From: Deltaproteobacteria bacterium
GTDB lineage: Bacteria; Desulfobacterota; Desulfobulbia; Desulfobulbales; SURF-16
Direction: 5' to 3'
DNA length: 46,663 bases
Assembly (NCBI GenBank): GCA_016219175.1
Contig: JACRCD010000061.1
Coordinates: 1 to 46,663, forward strand
How positions within the stretch are numbered: the stretch's first letter is position 1; each line of letters starts with the position of its first letter. This document shows, piece after piece, positions 19,383 through 27,311 of this stretch. Made by a program: the position numbers and the translations under genes. The notes under the pieces are model-generated. The model had not been told where the DNA came from, did not search any database, and saw only the letters and a list, made by a program, of their open reading frames with translations.

Positions 19383-20447
19383 CTATTTGCCGGCAGGAGA
19401 TTTCTTGAAAAATTGCCAGATAGGCAGGCGCAGCAGTCCGTTCGGGGCAAAAAGCATGATAATGATGAGAATTGAGCCGAAAACGGCATCATCGTAGGAG
19501 CCGAACATCCCCCGCAGGGAAAGGAAATTCAGAATGGCCGCCATGGTGAGCGCGCCCCACAGATTCGCCATGCCGCCTATGGCGACAATGGCGACATAGC
19601 GGACAGACTTCATGATGCCAGCCTCGGAAGGGCCGATGCCGCCATTGTAATGGGTGAGAAGAATGCCGGCCAGGGCGGCGAAAACGGCGCTGAGAACAAA
19701 GGTATACAGTTTGTAGCGGGTGGTATTGACCCCCATGGCGTTGGCCGCCTCCTCCGAGCCGTGGATGGCCCGCAGCGCGCGGCCGACGCGGGAGTCAATC
19801 AGGTTTTGCAGCAGGAGAAAGCCGATAATCAAGGTGGAGCAGGCTATGTAATAGTTTTGCACCCGGTTGTTGAAATCGCCGCTGACAATGAGGTCAGGAA
19901 GCAAGACGAATCCGGGAACAGCGGAGATCCCGTCAGCCTGCCCGAAAATTTCCGAGGCGAGGGCGACCCGGTAAATGATAATACCGAAACCAAGGGTGGC
20001 CATGGCAAGATAATGACCTTTCAATTTCAAGACCGGGATGCCGATCAGAAAGGCAATGGCGGTGGCCAGGATTAAGGCGACAATACAGGCAGGCCACGGG
20101 TGCACGGAAAGCAGGGTCTGGCCGTAGAGGCTCTGCCTGGTAACCAGGACGCCACTGGCCTGCATAAAACTGATGAGAACGTTGCCCTTTTCCAGCAAGG
20201 GGGTGAGGTTGTAAGTGGTCAGCACCGCGGAGGTATAGCCGCCTATGGCGAAGAACCCCGCGTGTCCGAGCGAGATCTGGCCCGCGTAACCCATGACGAG
20301 GCAAAGGCCAATGACAAGCAGGGCATAATAAGCCGTCATGGTCATCTGGGTGAGATAATAAACCGTGCCTGTCATCTGGGTCAGCTGTTGAATGCCGATC
20401 AGGACAAGCGCCAGCAGGGCGACGGGAATATATTTTCCGGCCTTCAT
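19383..20447 (-). CDS. livM: Branched-chain amino acid ABC transporter permease LivM
   Basis: The product is 354 residues with about nine to ten hydrophobic segments. The family block GYAGQISLGHAGFFAIGGYTSA is near residue 55 and LRAIHGSEEAANAMGVNTTRYKL, the coupling segment facing the ATPase, is in the second half. An extra loop between helices 3 and 4 (LLEKGNVLISFMQASG) is usual in LivM of this group. Its ATG shares one base with the livH stop, and 22 bp separate it from livG. Confidence 0.94.
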   Translation of the reverse strand: MKAGKYIPVALLALVLIGIQQLTQMTGTVYYLTQMTMTAYYALLVIGLCLVMGYAGQISLGHAGFFAIGGYTSAVLTTYNLTPLLEKGNVLISFMQASGVLVTRQSLYGQTLLSVHPWPACIVALILATAIAFLIGIPVLKLKGHYLAMATLGFGIIIYRVALASEIFGQADGISAVPGFVLLPDLIVSGDFNNRVQNYYIACSTLIIGFLLLQNLIDSRVGRALRAIHGSEEAANAMGVNTTRYKLYTFVLSAVFAALAGILLTHYNGGIGPSEAGIMKSVRYVAIVAIGGMANLWGALTMAAILNFLSLRGMFGSYDDAVFGSILIIIMLFAPNGLLRLPIWQFFKKSPAGK

Positions 20448-21337
20448 CAGAAATCCTTTAAACCTGCTGCTTCCTTGCTGCCAAACAAGCCATGCGGCCG
20501 GATAAAGAGGATGAGCAGCAGAAGGGCAATGGAAATCGCGTCCTGGAAGGCAAGGGGGACAACAGAGACGCTGAAGGCTTCAATAATGCCGAGAAGAATT
20601 CCCGCGGCAACGGCGGCCATGCTGTTGCCCAGGCCCCCAAGCACGGCCACGGTAAAACCCTTGATGGCCAGACCAGTGCCGCTGTCATACTGGGTATAGG
20701 TTATGGGAGAAACGACACAACCGGCCAGGGCCCCGATTCCCGCGCTGAGCATGAAGGAAAACGTCACCATGTTCTTCGTGCTGATGCCGCAGAGCGTGGC
20801 GGCAAGGCGGTTTGCCGCGCACGCCCTCATTTCCTGGCCCAGCGAAGTGTATTTGAAAAAAATACTGAGGAGCAGGACAATGATCGAACAGACGGAGATC
20901 ACCCACAGCACCTGGGGCGAGATGTTCGTGCCCCAGAGCTGAATCGTGGTGATTTCATTGCCGTTAAAATAGGGCAGCGAACGGACCCCCTCACCCCAGA
21001 CATGCAGTGCTGCCTCCCTGATGAGAATGGAGATGCCGATGGTGATGATGATCATGCGGAGAATGGAGGGACTTTTCAGCCAGCGGATAAAGATTATTTC
21101 AATGAGGGCGCCAATGAGCATGGTGATGAGCACCGCCAGCCCGATGGCAAGGGGCAATGGCAGCATGGAATGCAGCGAGATGGCAAGCATGCCGCCCAGC
21201 ATGACAAACTCTCCCTGGGCGAAATTAATAATGCCGGTGGTATTGTATATGATATTAAAGCCAATGGCGACGATGGCATAGATGCTGCCATAGGTTATAC
21301 CGGCAACGAGATATTGAAAAAAAAGTTGTGATGTCAT
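20447..21337 (-). CDS. livH: Branched-chain amino acid ABC transporter permease LivH
   Basis: The product is 296 residues, with about eight membrane segments. It opens with the LivH block AGITYGSIYAIVAIGFNIIYNTTGIINFAQGEFVMLGG, and the coupling helix MRACAANRLAATLCGIS is seen near residue 175. It forms the inner-membrane channel with LivM. The 108-bp gap from the binding-protein gene contains a strong hairpin (21388-21428). Confidence 0.94.
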   Translation of the reverse strand: MTSQLFFQYLVAGITYGSIYAIVAIGFNIIYNTTGIINFAQGEFVMLGGMLAISLHSMLPLPLAIGLAVLITMLIGALIEIIFIRWLKSPSILRMIIITIGISILIREAALHVWGEGVRSLPYFNGNEITTIQLWGTNISPQVLWVISVCSIIVLLLSIFFKYTSLGQEMRACAANRLAATLCGISTKNMVTFSFMLSAGIGALAGCVVSPITYTQYDSGTGLAIKGFTVAVLGGLGNSMAAVAAGILLGIIEAFSVSVVPLAFQDAISIALLLLILFIRPHGLFGSKEAAGLKDF

Positions 21338-21387
21338 TGGTGCGTGATCAGGCAGGAGAAAATCGCGTCTGTTTCAGGTCAGCAGGC

Positions 21388-21428
21388 AGAGAAAGGGGTG
21401 CTCAGGCAGCCGGTACCCCCCTTTCTCT
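21388..21428 (-). promoter_or_regulatory. Intercistronic hairpin between binding-protein gene and livH
   Basis: An 11-bp perfect inverted repeat, arms 21388-21398 and 21418-21428 (AGAGAAAGGGG/CCCCTTTCTCT), has a 19-base loop. It lies 17 bp after the binding-protein stop and has no T tract on the minus strand, so it is more likely an mRNA-stabilising or attenuating structure than a terminator. Such hairpins often keep solute-binding protein mRNA in excess of the permease message. Confidence 0.6.
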
Positions 21429-21445
21429 CTATAAAATTATGTTAT

Positions 21446-22645
21446 TTATTTAACGACGGAAATTGTTTTTAGCACGGGTGGCTCATTGTACTGGACGAAT
21501 TTACCGTCTTTGACGGTCAGCATGGCGAAAGACTCGATGTCAAGGCCGTTATGATCGGCGGGGCTGAAGTTGAAGATGCCGGCGGTACCGACAAAACCCT
21601 GCAGGTTCTCGATGGCATTCCGCACCTTTTCGCTGTCAGAGCTGCCGGCCTTCTTCATGGCTTCGGCCAGGATCATGATCGCGTCATAGCCATGGCCGCC
21701 AAAGGTGCTGGCAGGCTCCTGGAATTTGGTCTGATACTCGGTGCTGTACTGGGTAAGGATGTTTTTCTGCTGGTGGTCAGCAGGCAGGGTATCGGCAATA
21801 AGCAGACGGCCGGCCGGGAAGATAAGGCCTTCTGCTGCCGCGCCGGCAGCCTCGACATACTTGAGGTTGCCGAAACCGTGGCTCTGGAAGATCGGTACAT
21901 TCCAGCCGGCCTGGCGAATGTTTTTGACAACAATGGCCTGGGCGGGCACGATGGACCAGTTGACCACGGCCTGGATCTCGGTATTGGCCTTGATTTTGGC
22001 CACAACAGCGCTCAGGTCGGTGGCGCCCTTGTCGTATACCTCGGCGGCAACGATCTGGATGCCCATTTCAGGGGCAATGGCCTCAAGCTGTTCCTTGCCG
22101 GCCATGCCGAAACCGTCATTGCCCGCCAGAACGGCGATTTTGGCAATGCCCATCTTCTGCATTTCCATGTAGATTTTTTTGACGGCATAGCTGTCTTTCT
22201 GGGGAGTTTTGAAGACGTACTTGGCAACGGGATTAACGATCTTCTCAGCCGCGGCGCAGGAGAGAAGGATGGTCTTGCCGTCCTCGCAGATCTGCTTGAT
22301 GGCCATGGTTTCACCACTGGTGGACGGCCCGAGGATGGCCAGCACTTTTTCCTCTTCTATGAGCTGTTTGGCAAAGGAGATGGCCTTTTCAGGCGTGCTG
22401 CCCGAGTCCTTGACAATGAGTTCGATGGTGTCGCCATTGATGCCGCCCTTGGCGTTGATCTGTTCCACCTGCATTTTGATGGTCCTTGCTTCGGGACCGC
22501 CAAGGTTCGAGGCGCCACCGGTTTCCGCCAGGATGGCCCCCACCTTGATGGATTTCGCCTGGGCAACGGCAGTCGGCAGGGCAATGAAAATTGCCATGGC
22601 CCACAGAGCAAGAACGGTAACGGCTGAAAGAAAAAATCGTCTCAT
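21446..22645 (-). CDS. livJ: Periplasmic branched-chain amino acid (or aryl acid) binding protein
   Basis: The product is 399 residues from the ATG at 22645, with AAGGAGACCGAT upstream. An N-terminal signal peptide ends at about AVAQA (residue 29-30). The mature part has the type I periplasmic-binding fold: IKVGAILAETGGASNLGGPEA, AILGPSTSGETMAI and VLAGNDGFGMAGKEQLE. It delivers ligand to LivHM. The ligand is not provable from sequence; the operon context points to aromatic or branched amino acids or their 2-oxo acids. The symbol is by family, not orthology. Confidence 0.9.
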   Translation of the reverse strand: MRRFFLSAVTVLALWAMAIFIALPTAVAQAKSIKVGAILAETGGASNLGGPEARTIKMQVEQINAKGGINGDTIELIVKDSGSTPEKAISFAKQLIEEEKVLAILGPSTSGETMAIKQICEDGKTILLSCAAAEKIVNPVAKYVFKTPQKDSYAVKKIYMEMQKMGIAKIAVLAGNDGFGMAGKEQLEAIAPEMGIQIVAAEVYDKGATDLSAVVAKIKANTEIQAVVNWSIVPAQAIVVKNIRQAGWNVPIFQSHGFGNLKYVEAAGAAAEGLIFPAGRLLIADTLPADHQQKNILTQYSTEYQTKFQEPASTFGGHGYDAIMILAEAMKKAGSSDSEKVRNAIENLQGFVGTAGIFNFSPADHNGLDIESFAMLTVKDGKFVQYNEPPVLKTISVVK

Positions 22646-22715
22646 ATCGGTCTCCTTTTCCATTTGAATAATTGCGGGAACCTTATTTTGCAGGGCGCCC
22701 TTGTGCTATTGCGGA

Positions 22716-23147
22716 TCAAATAGCATAAACCTCTTCACCGGACAGCAGCCTGATGCCGCCATTGACCAAGGCATTGATGGCGGCATCGAGTTTTTCAAAG
22801 CGGAAAATAATCAGCCCCGTTTCTCCGCTCTTTTGCGTAAAAGCATACATATATTCAATATTTAAATCGGCTTTCTTGATAATCTGCAGGACGTTGGCCA
22901 GACCGCCCGGTTTATCCTGCACTTCCGCCACCACCACCTCGGTGGTGCCCACGGTAAAGCCTTTCTCTTTCAAGACTTTGCAAGCGCTTTCCGTATCGTT
23001 GACAATCAGGCGCAGAATGCCGAAATCCGAGGTGTCGGCCAGGGACATGGCGCGGATGTTTATCCCTTTTTCCGCCAGAATGCCGGTGATTTCCGCCAGC
23101 CGGCCGGATCTGTTTTCTAAAAAAATAGCAATTTGTTCAACTTTCAT
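22716..23147 (-). CDS. Double ACT-domain protein
   Basis: The product is 143 residues made of two ACT domains, at about 1-70 (VEQIAIFLENRSGRLAEITGILAEKGINIRA) and 70-143 (EVVVAEVQDKPGGLANVLQIIKKADLNIEYMY). The Gly of each RSGRL and KPGGL ligand-binding turn is present. There is no catalytic domain, so it probably senses an amino acid, perhaps regulating the neighbouring ligase or oxidoreductase. Such genes often stand beside paaK in anaerobes. GAGAGAGGGACCT gives a good ribosome-binding site. Confidence 0.85.
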   Translation of the reverse strand: MKVEQIAIFLENRSGRLAEITGILAEKGINIRAMSLADTSDFGILRLIVNDTESACKVLKEKGFTVGTTEVVVAEVQDKPGGLANVLQIIKKADLNIEYMYAFTQKSGETGLIIFRFEKLDAAINALVNGGIRLLSGEEVYAI

Positions 23148-23211
23148 AGGTCCCTCTCTCTAATAGAAGATGCCGTAAACGCACATAGAGATACATACTT
23201 CGACAATGGCA

Positions 23212-24513
23212 TTAGATCTTGCGTTTGTCAATTACCCTCTTGGCCTTGCCCTCACTGCGCTGGATGGATTTAGGTTCAACAAGTTTGACCCGGCAGCTCA
23301 CGCCGAGCAGATCCTTGATCTCATTTTGGATTTTTTTGGGGAGACCTTCCAGCTTTTTCACCTCGTCGGAAAAGATCGTGTCACTGACCTCAACCTGGAC
23401 CTCCAGGGTATCCAGGGTCCCTTCCCGGTCAACAATGATCTGGTAATGGGGTTCCACCCCTTCGATGCTGATCAGCACATGCTCGATCTGGGAAGGAAAG
23501 ACATTCACCCCGCGGATGATCAGCATGTCGTCGGAGCGGCCGGTCACCTTTTCCATGCGGTGGAAGGTCCTGCCGCAGGCGCAGGGGGCGGTGATCAGCC
23601 GGGAGAAATCCTTGGTGCGGTAACGGATGACCGGAAAGGCCTCTTTGGTTAGGGTGGTGAAAACCAATTCTCCCTTCTCGCCCAGGGGCAGAGGGGCAAA
23701 TGTCTCGGGATGCACGATTTCCGGCAGGAAGTGGTCCTCCATGACATGCAGACCCTTCTGCTCTTCCGCGCACTCAACAGCAACCCCTGGTCCGATTATC
23801 TCACTTAAGCCATAAATGTCAATGGCTTTCAAGCCAAGCTGTTTTTCGATCTCCTCGCGCATGTTCTCACTCCAGGGTTCGGCTCCGAAGACTCCGACCT
23901 TAAGCGCCATCTCCTTGGGATCAATGCCCATGTCCACCATGGCCTCGGCCAGATTCAGGGCATAGGAGGGGGTGCAGAGCAGGACGGTGGAGCGGAAATC
24001 ACGCATGAGCATGATCTGGCGTTTGGTGTTGCCCCCGGAAACGGGGATAACGGTGGCCCCGAGGGTTTCGGCCCCGTAATGGGCGCCGAGGCCTCCGGTG
24101 AAGAGGCCGTAGCCATAGGCGTTATGGATAACGTCCCGGGGGGTGGCCCCTGCCGCGGTAAGACAGCGCGCCATCAACTCGGACCAGATAGCGATATCCC
24201 GCTTGGTATAGCCGACCACCGTGGGTTGGCCGGTGGTGCCGGAGGAGGCGTGGATACGCACCACCCTTTCCAGCGGCACGGTGAAAAGGCCGAAGGGGTA
24301 GTTTTTGCGTAGATCCTCCTTGGTGGTAAAAGGGAGCTTGCCGATGTCGGCGAGCGTCTTTATGTCGCCGGGGGCAACTCCCGCCTCATCCATCTTGGCC
24401 CGATAGTATGGTACTCTGGCATGGATCCTTTCAATCTGGGACCGCAGTCTTTTCAGCTGCAGGGCCTCCAGCGCCTCCCTCGGCAATGTTTCATATTCTT
24501 CGTTATAAATCAT
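23212..24513 (-). CDS. paaK: Phenylacetate-CoA ligase family protein, copy 2
   Basis: The product is 433 residues from the ATG at 24513, preceded by GGAGAGGGAAC. An upstream ATG at 24540 would abut iorB but has no ribosome-binding site. It shares layout with the copy at 16528: SSGTTGQPT at 90-98, [11 protein letters not shown], and [23 protein letters not shown] near the C-terminus. The two copies differ across most of their length, so they are old paralogues rather than a recent duplication. It lies directly after iorB, consistent with arylacetate activation or the reverse energy-yielding step. Confidence 0.93.
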   Translation of the reverse strand: MIYNEEYETLPREALEALQLKRLRSQIERIHARVPYYRAKMDEAGVAPGDIKTLADIGKLPFTTKEDLRKNYPFGLFTVPLERVVRIHASSGTTGQPTVVGYTKRDIAIWSELMARCLTAAGATPRDVIHNAYGYGLFTGGLGAHYGAETLGATVIPVSGGNTKRQIMLMRDFRSTVLLCTPSYALNLAEAMVDMGIDPKEMALKVGVFGAEPWSENMREEIEKQLGLKAIDIYGLSEIIGPGVAVECAEEQKGLHVMEDHFLPEIVHPETFAPLPLGEKGELVFTTLTKEAFPVIRYRTKDFSRLITAPCACGRTFHRMEKVTGRSDDMLIIRGVNVFPSQIEHVLISIEGVEPHYQIIVDREGTLDTLEVQVEVSDTIFSDEVKKLEGLPKKIQNEIKDLLGVSCRVKLVEPKSIQRSEGKAKRVIDKRKI

Positions 24514-24540
24514 TGTTCCCTCTCCAAAAATGCGGTGCAT

Positions 24541-25119
24541 CTAGGCCGTTATCTTGCGGCCCTCTTTGAAAGCGGCAATATTTTCCTCAAGTTTTTTGGG
24601 AATTCTTTTTTTGAGTACATCAAGAAAAACTTCTTCCGTGACCGGCAGAAAGGTTGAGAGGGCCCCAACCAGCACCAGGTTTGCCGTTCTCACTTCTCCC
24701 ACACCCTTGGCAATGCTGAAACCATCCAGGGGGTAGACAGTTATGCCCCGGCTGGTCAGTTCGGCAAGCAGATCGGCCGGATAGACCATTTTTCCGGTGG
24801 CCACGATGGGCGGGGGGATCTGGTGGGTATTGACGATGACTTTGCTCCCCTTATGCAGAAAGGGAAGATAGCGCACGGCCTCCATGGTCTCAAAGGCCAC
24901 GGAAAAATCGGCCTGGCCGGGATCGATGAGGGGTGAATAGACCTTTTTGCCGTAGCGCAGATGGGCGACAACCGAGCCGCCGCGCTGGGCCATGCCGTGC
25001 ACCTCGCTTTTTTTGGCGTCCAGACCGCTCGCAAGCAGGGCAAAGGCGGTGATTTCGCTGGCCAGCAGAATACCCTGGCCGCCAACCCCGCAAAAAAGGA
25101 TGTTTCCGCTTGGTTTCAT
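24541..25119 (-). CDS. iorB: Indolepyruvate:ferredoxin oxidoreductase subunit beta
   Basis: The product is 192 residues of the gamma-type pyruvate oxidoreductase domain: NILFCGVGGQGILLASEITA at the start, then KSEVHGMAQRGGSVVAHLRYG. It pairs with IorA to convert aryl 2-oxo acids (indolepyruvate, phenylpyruvate) and CoA to aryl-acyl-CoA, reducing ferredoxin. Its ATG overlaps the iorA stop (ATGA), supporting stoichiometric expression. It is an oxygen-sensitive anaerobic enzyme by family. Confidence 0.95.
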   Translation of the reverse strand: MKPSGNILFCGVGGQGILLASEITAFALLASGLDAKKSEVHGMAQRGGSVVAHLRYGKKVYSPLIDPGQADFSVAFETMEAVRYLPFLHKGSKVIVNTHQIPPPIVATGKMVYPADLLAELTSRGITVYPLDGFSIAKGVGEVRTANLVLVGALSTFLPVTEEVFLDVLKKRIPKKLEENIAAFKEGRKITA

Positions 25120-26930
25120 TTATTGTCCTCCGCTTTGCCGATGGCCTTGAATTTACAGACCGCCAGACATTGCCCGCAGCCGTTGCACATCTCCAGGCTG
25201 ATGCGGCTATAGCCTTTTTGTTTTTCCTTTTTGCCCAGCTTTTTTGCCTCAGCGGCTGTCAAGGGCACCCAGCTGATGGCAGGGCAACCCAATCGGAGGC
25301 AGCTCGTGCAGCCGGTACATTTATCCAGGGCGACGGCCAGCGGCGTTTTGGGCCGTCTCCGTTCCTCGGGCAGGAGAATGCAGGGCGCCTGGGCGATGAT
25401 GACGGAGGTTTCCGGGCGCTCTATTTCTTCCTGTAAAACCTTTTTTGATTCCTTGATGTCGTGCGGATTGACGGTGCGCACGTGCTTGACCCCGATTGCC
25501 CGGCACAGTTCCTCAAGGTTGATGGTATTGGCGGGCTCGCCCATGAGGGTGTTGCCGGAGGCCGGGTTCGGCTGGTGGCCGGTCATGGCGGTAATGCGGT
25601 TGTCGAGGATGATGACGGTGGACACGGATTTATTGTAGACCATGTTGATCAAGCCCGTGATGCCCGAGTGCATGAAGGTTGAATCGCCGATCACCGCCAC
25701 GGTTTTGCCCTTGCCCTGCTCGCCCAGGGCCTTGTCCATGCCGTGGGCCACGCCGATGCTGGCCCCCATGCAGACGCAGGAGTCCATGGCTGACAGCGGA
25801 GGCAGGAAACCCAGGGTGTAGCAGCCGATATCCCCGGAAATAAAGACATCAAGTTGAGCCAGGCTGTAGAAAAAACCGCGGTGAGGGCAGCCCGGGCACA
25901 GGTTGGGGGGGCGGGGCGGTATATCCACCGGCGCAAAAACCTCTCCGCTCTCCAGGCCCAGGGCTTTTTTGATGATAAAGGGGTTGAGTTCCCCCATGGC
26001 CGGAATTTTCTCCTTGCCGGTGCAGGCAATGCCTTTGGCCTTGATATGGATTTCGAGAAAGGGATCAAGCTCCTCGACGATAATGAGTTCATCAACCTGG
26101 CCGGCAAAATCACGGATCAGGTTAAACGGCAGGGGCCAGGTGGTGGCGATTTTCAGCACCGAGGCCTTGGGAAAGGCCTCTTTTACGTAAAGATAGGAGA
26201 TGCCGCCGGTGATGAAGCCCAGCTTTTTATCGCCTTTTTCCACGCGGTTGCCGGAAAATGATTCGACATAGGTTGAAAGCCTTGCCATACGTTCGGCAAT
26301 GGCCCGGCGCCGCACCCTGGCGTTGCCGGGCAGCATGACAAATTTGGCCGGCATCTTTTCAATTGCCACGGCTACCGGGCCTTTCTTCCTTTTTCCCGTC
26401 GGTACCATTCCTTTGACATGGGCCACCCTGGTGGTGGTCCGCAACAGCACCGGGGTGTCGAATTCCTCGCTGATGGCAAAGGCTTCTTTCAGCATCTCCA
26501 GGGCCTCGGCCGGATCGGAGGGCTCCAGCATGGGCAGCTTGGCGGCAAAGGCATAATTGCGGTTGTCCTGCTCGTTCTGGGAACTGTGCATCTCAGGGTC
26601 GTCAGCGGTGATGATGACAATCCCGCCCCTGACCCCGGTGTAGGCGGCGGTAAAAAGCGGATCGGCGGCCACGTTAAGTCCCACATGCTTCATGGTGACC
26701 AGCACCCGGGCCCCGGCAAAGGAGGCCCCCAAACCAACCTCCAGGGCGACTTTTTCATTGGGCGCCCATTCGGTGTAAACATCATCATACGTGCAGAGAT
26801 TCTCCAGGATTTCCGTGGAGGGCGTGCCCGGATAGCCGGAAGCGACCGTCACTCCCGCCTCCCAGGCCCCGCGGGCAATCGCCTCATTGCCCGACAACCA
26901 TTGTTTATTTTTTGCACTGACTTTCGTCAC
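25116..26930 (-). CDS. iorA: Indolepyruvate:ferredoxin oxidoreductase subunit alpha
   Basis: The product is 604 residues from a GTG at 26930, with AAGGAG seven bases upstream. The order is the pyruvate-ferredoxin oxidoreductase domain (WLSGNEAIARGAWEAGVTVASGYPGTPSTE), the TPP-binding half (GDIGCYTLGFLPPL, then GDSTFMHSGITGL) and a C-terminal ferredoxin domain with two cysteine clusters (Cys538, 541, 544, 549 and Cys582, 585, 588, 592). It catalyses oxidative decarboxylation of aromatic 2-oxo acids. It is the first gene of the operon; no convincing promoter was found upstream. Confidence 0.96.
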   Translation of the reverse strand: MTKVSAKNKQWLSGNEAIARGAWEAGVTVASGYPGTPSTEILENLCTYDDVYTEWAPNEKVALEVGLGASFAGARVLVTMKHVGLNVAADPLFTAAYTGVRGGIVIITADDPEMHSSQNEQDNRNYAFAAKLPMLEPSDPAEALEMLKEAFAISEEFDTPVLLRTTTRVAHVKGMVPTGKRKKGPVAVAIEKMPAKFVMLPGNARVRRRAIAERMARLSTYVESFSGNRVEKGDKKLGFITGGISYLYVKEAFPKASVLKIATTWPLPFNLIRDFAGQVDELIIVEELDPFLEIHIKAKGIACTGKEKIPAMGELNPFIIKKALGLESGEVFAPVDIPPRPPNLCPGCPHRGFFYSLAQLDVFISGDIGCYTLGFLPPLSAMDSCVCMGASIGVAHGMDKALGEQGKGKTVAVIGDSTFMHSGITGLINMVYNKSVSTVIILDNRITAMTGHQPNPASGNTLMGEPANTINLEELCRAIGVKHVRTVNPHDIKESKKVLQEEIERPETSVIIAQAPCILLPEERRRPKTPLAVALDKCTGCTSCLRLGCPAISWVPLTAAEAKKLGKKEKQKGYSRISLEMCNGCGQCLAVCKFKAIGKAEDNK

Positions 26931-27311
26931 GGGATTCTCCTTGCCGCAAGTTTCAATCGGCAGTGTCCGGGTAGGCGGACACGGTCATTTTTTACTTTGC
27001 CATGCTACTTATCATGTCTATAAAGGAAGTTCAAGCAAATGAACGGGGAGAAAGAGGTGAAAGTGCATTTTCCCAGCGATCAAAAGGGGCAAAATTGTGC
27101 TTGATTATCCAGGGAAAAGCTGTCAAAATTGAAAAAGATTATTGTCAACATTGATGGCCGCCGGAGAATTTTCCGCGCTCGCCGTACCGCGCGGGTATTT
27201 TTGTGCTCTATCGTCACGAAAATCAGGCGGCAAGCCTTTGCCCCAAGCCATCAACATTAACATGATGTTTTATTTGTAATTCTTTCAATCCCCCTGACCG
27301 GGAGGTCTGAA
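26931..27311. other. Divergent intergenic region without a gene
   Basis: This 381-bp gap separates the divergent iorA and the sensor kinase gene. It holds a hairpin with arms 27173-27178 and 27189-27194 (CCGCGC/GCGCGG) followed by GTATTTTTG, and a small palindrome AACATGATGTT at 27259-27269. The 8-mer TCAACATT occurs twice (about 27145 and 27251). Promoters for both directions should be here, but I cannot pick one confidently. No small ORF with a ribosome-binding site was seen. Confidence 0.5.

Noticed and set aside
20492-22627. Long plus-strand frames across the Liv permease and binding-protein genes.
   Set aside because: They are low-complexity shadows of the minus-strand genes, which have complete family motifs and ribosome-binding sites.
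27121-27200. A sigma-54 promoter upstream of the sensor kinase.
   Set aside because: GG and GC pairs at roughly the right spacing exist, but the flanking consensus bases are missing.
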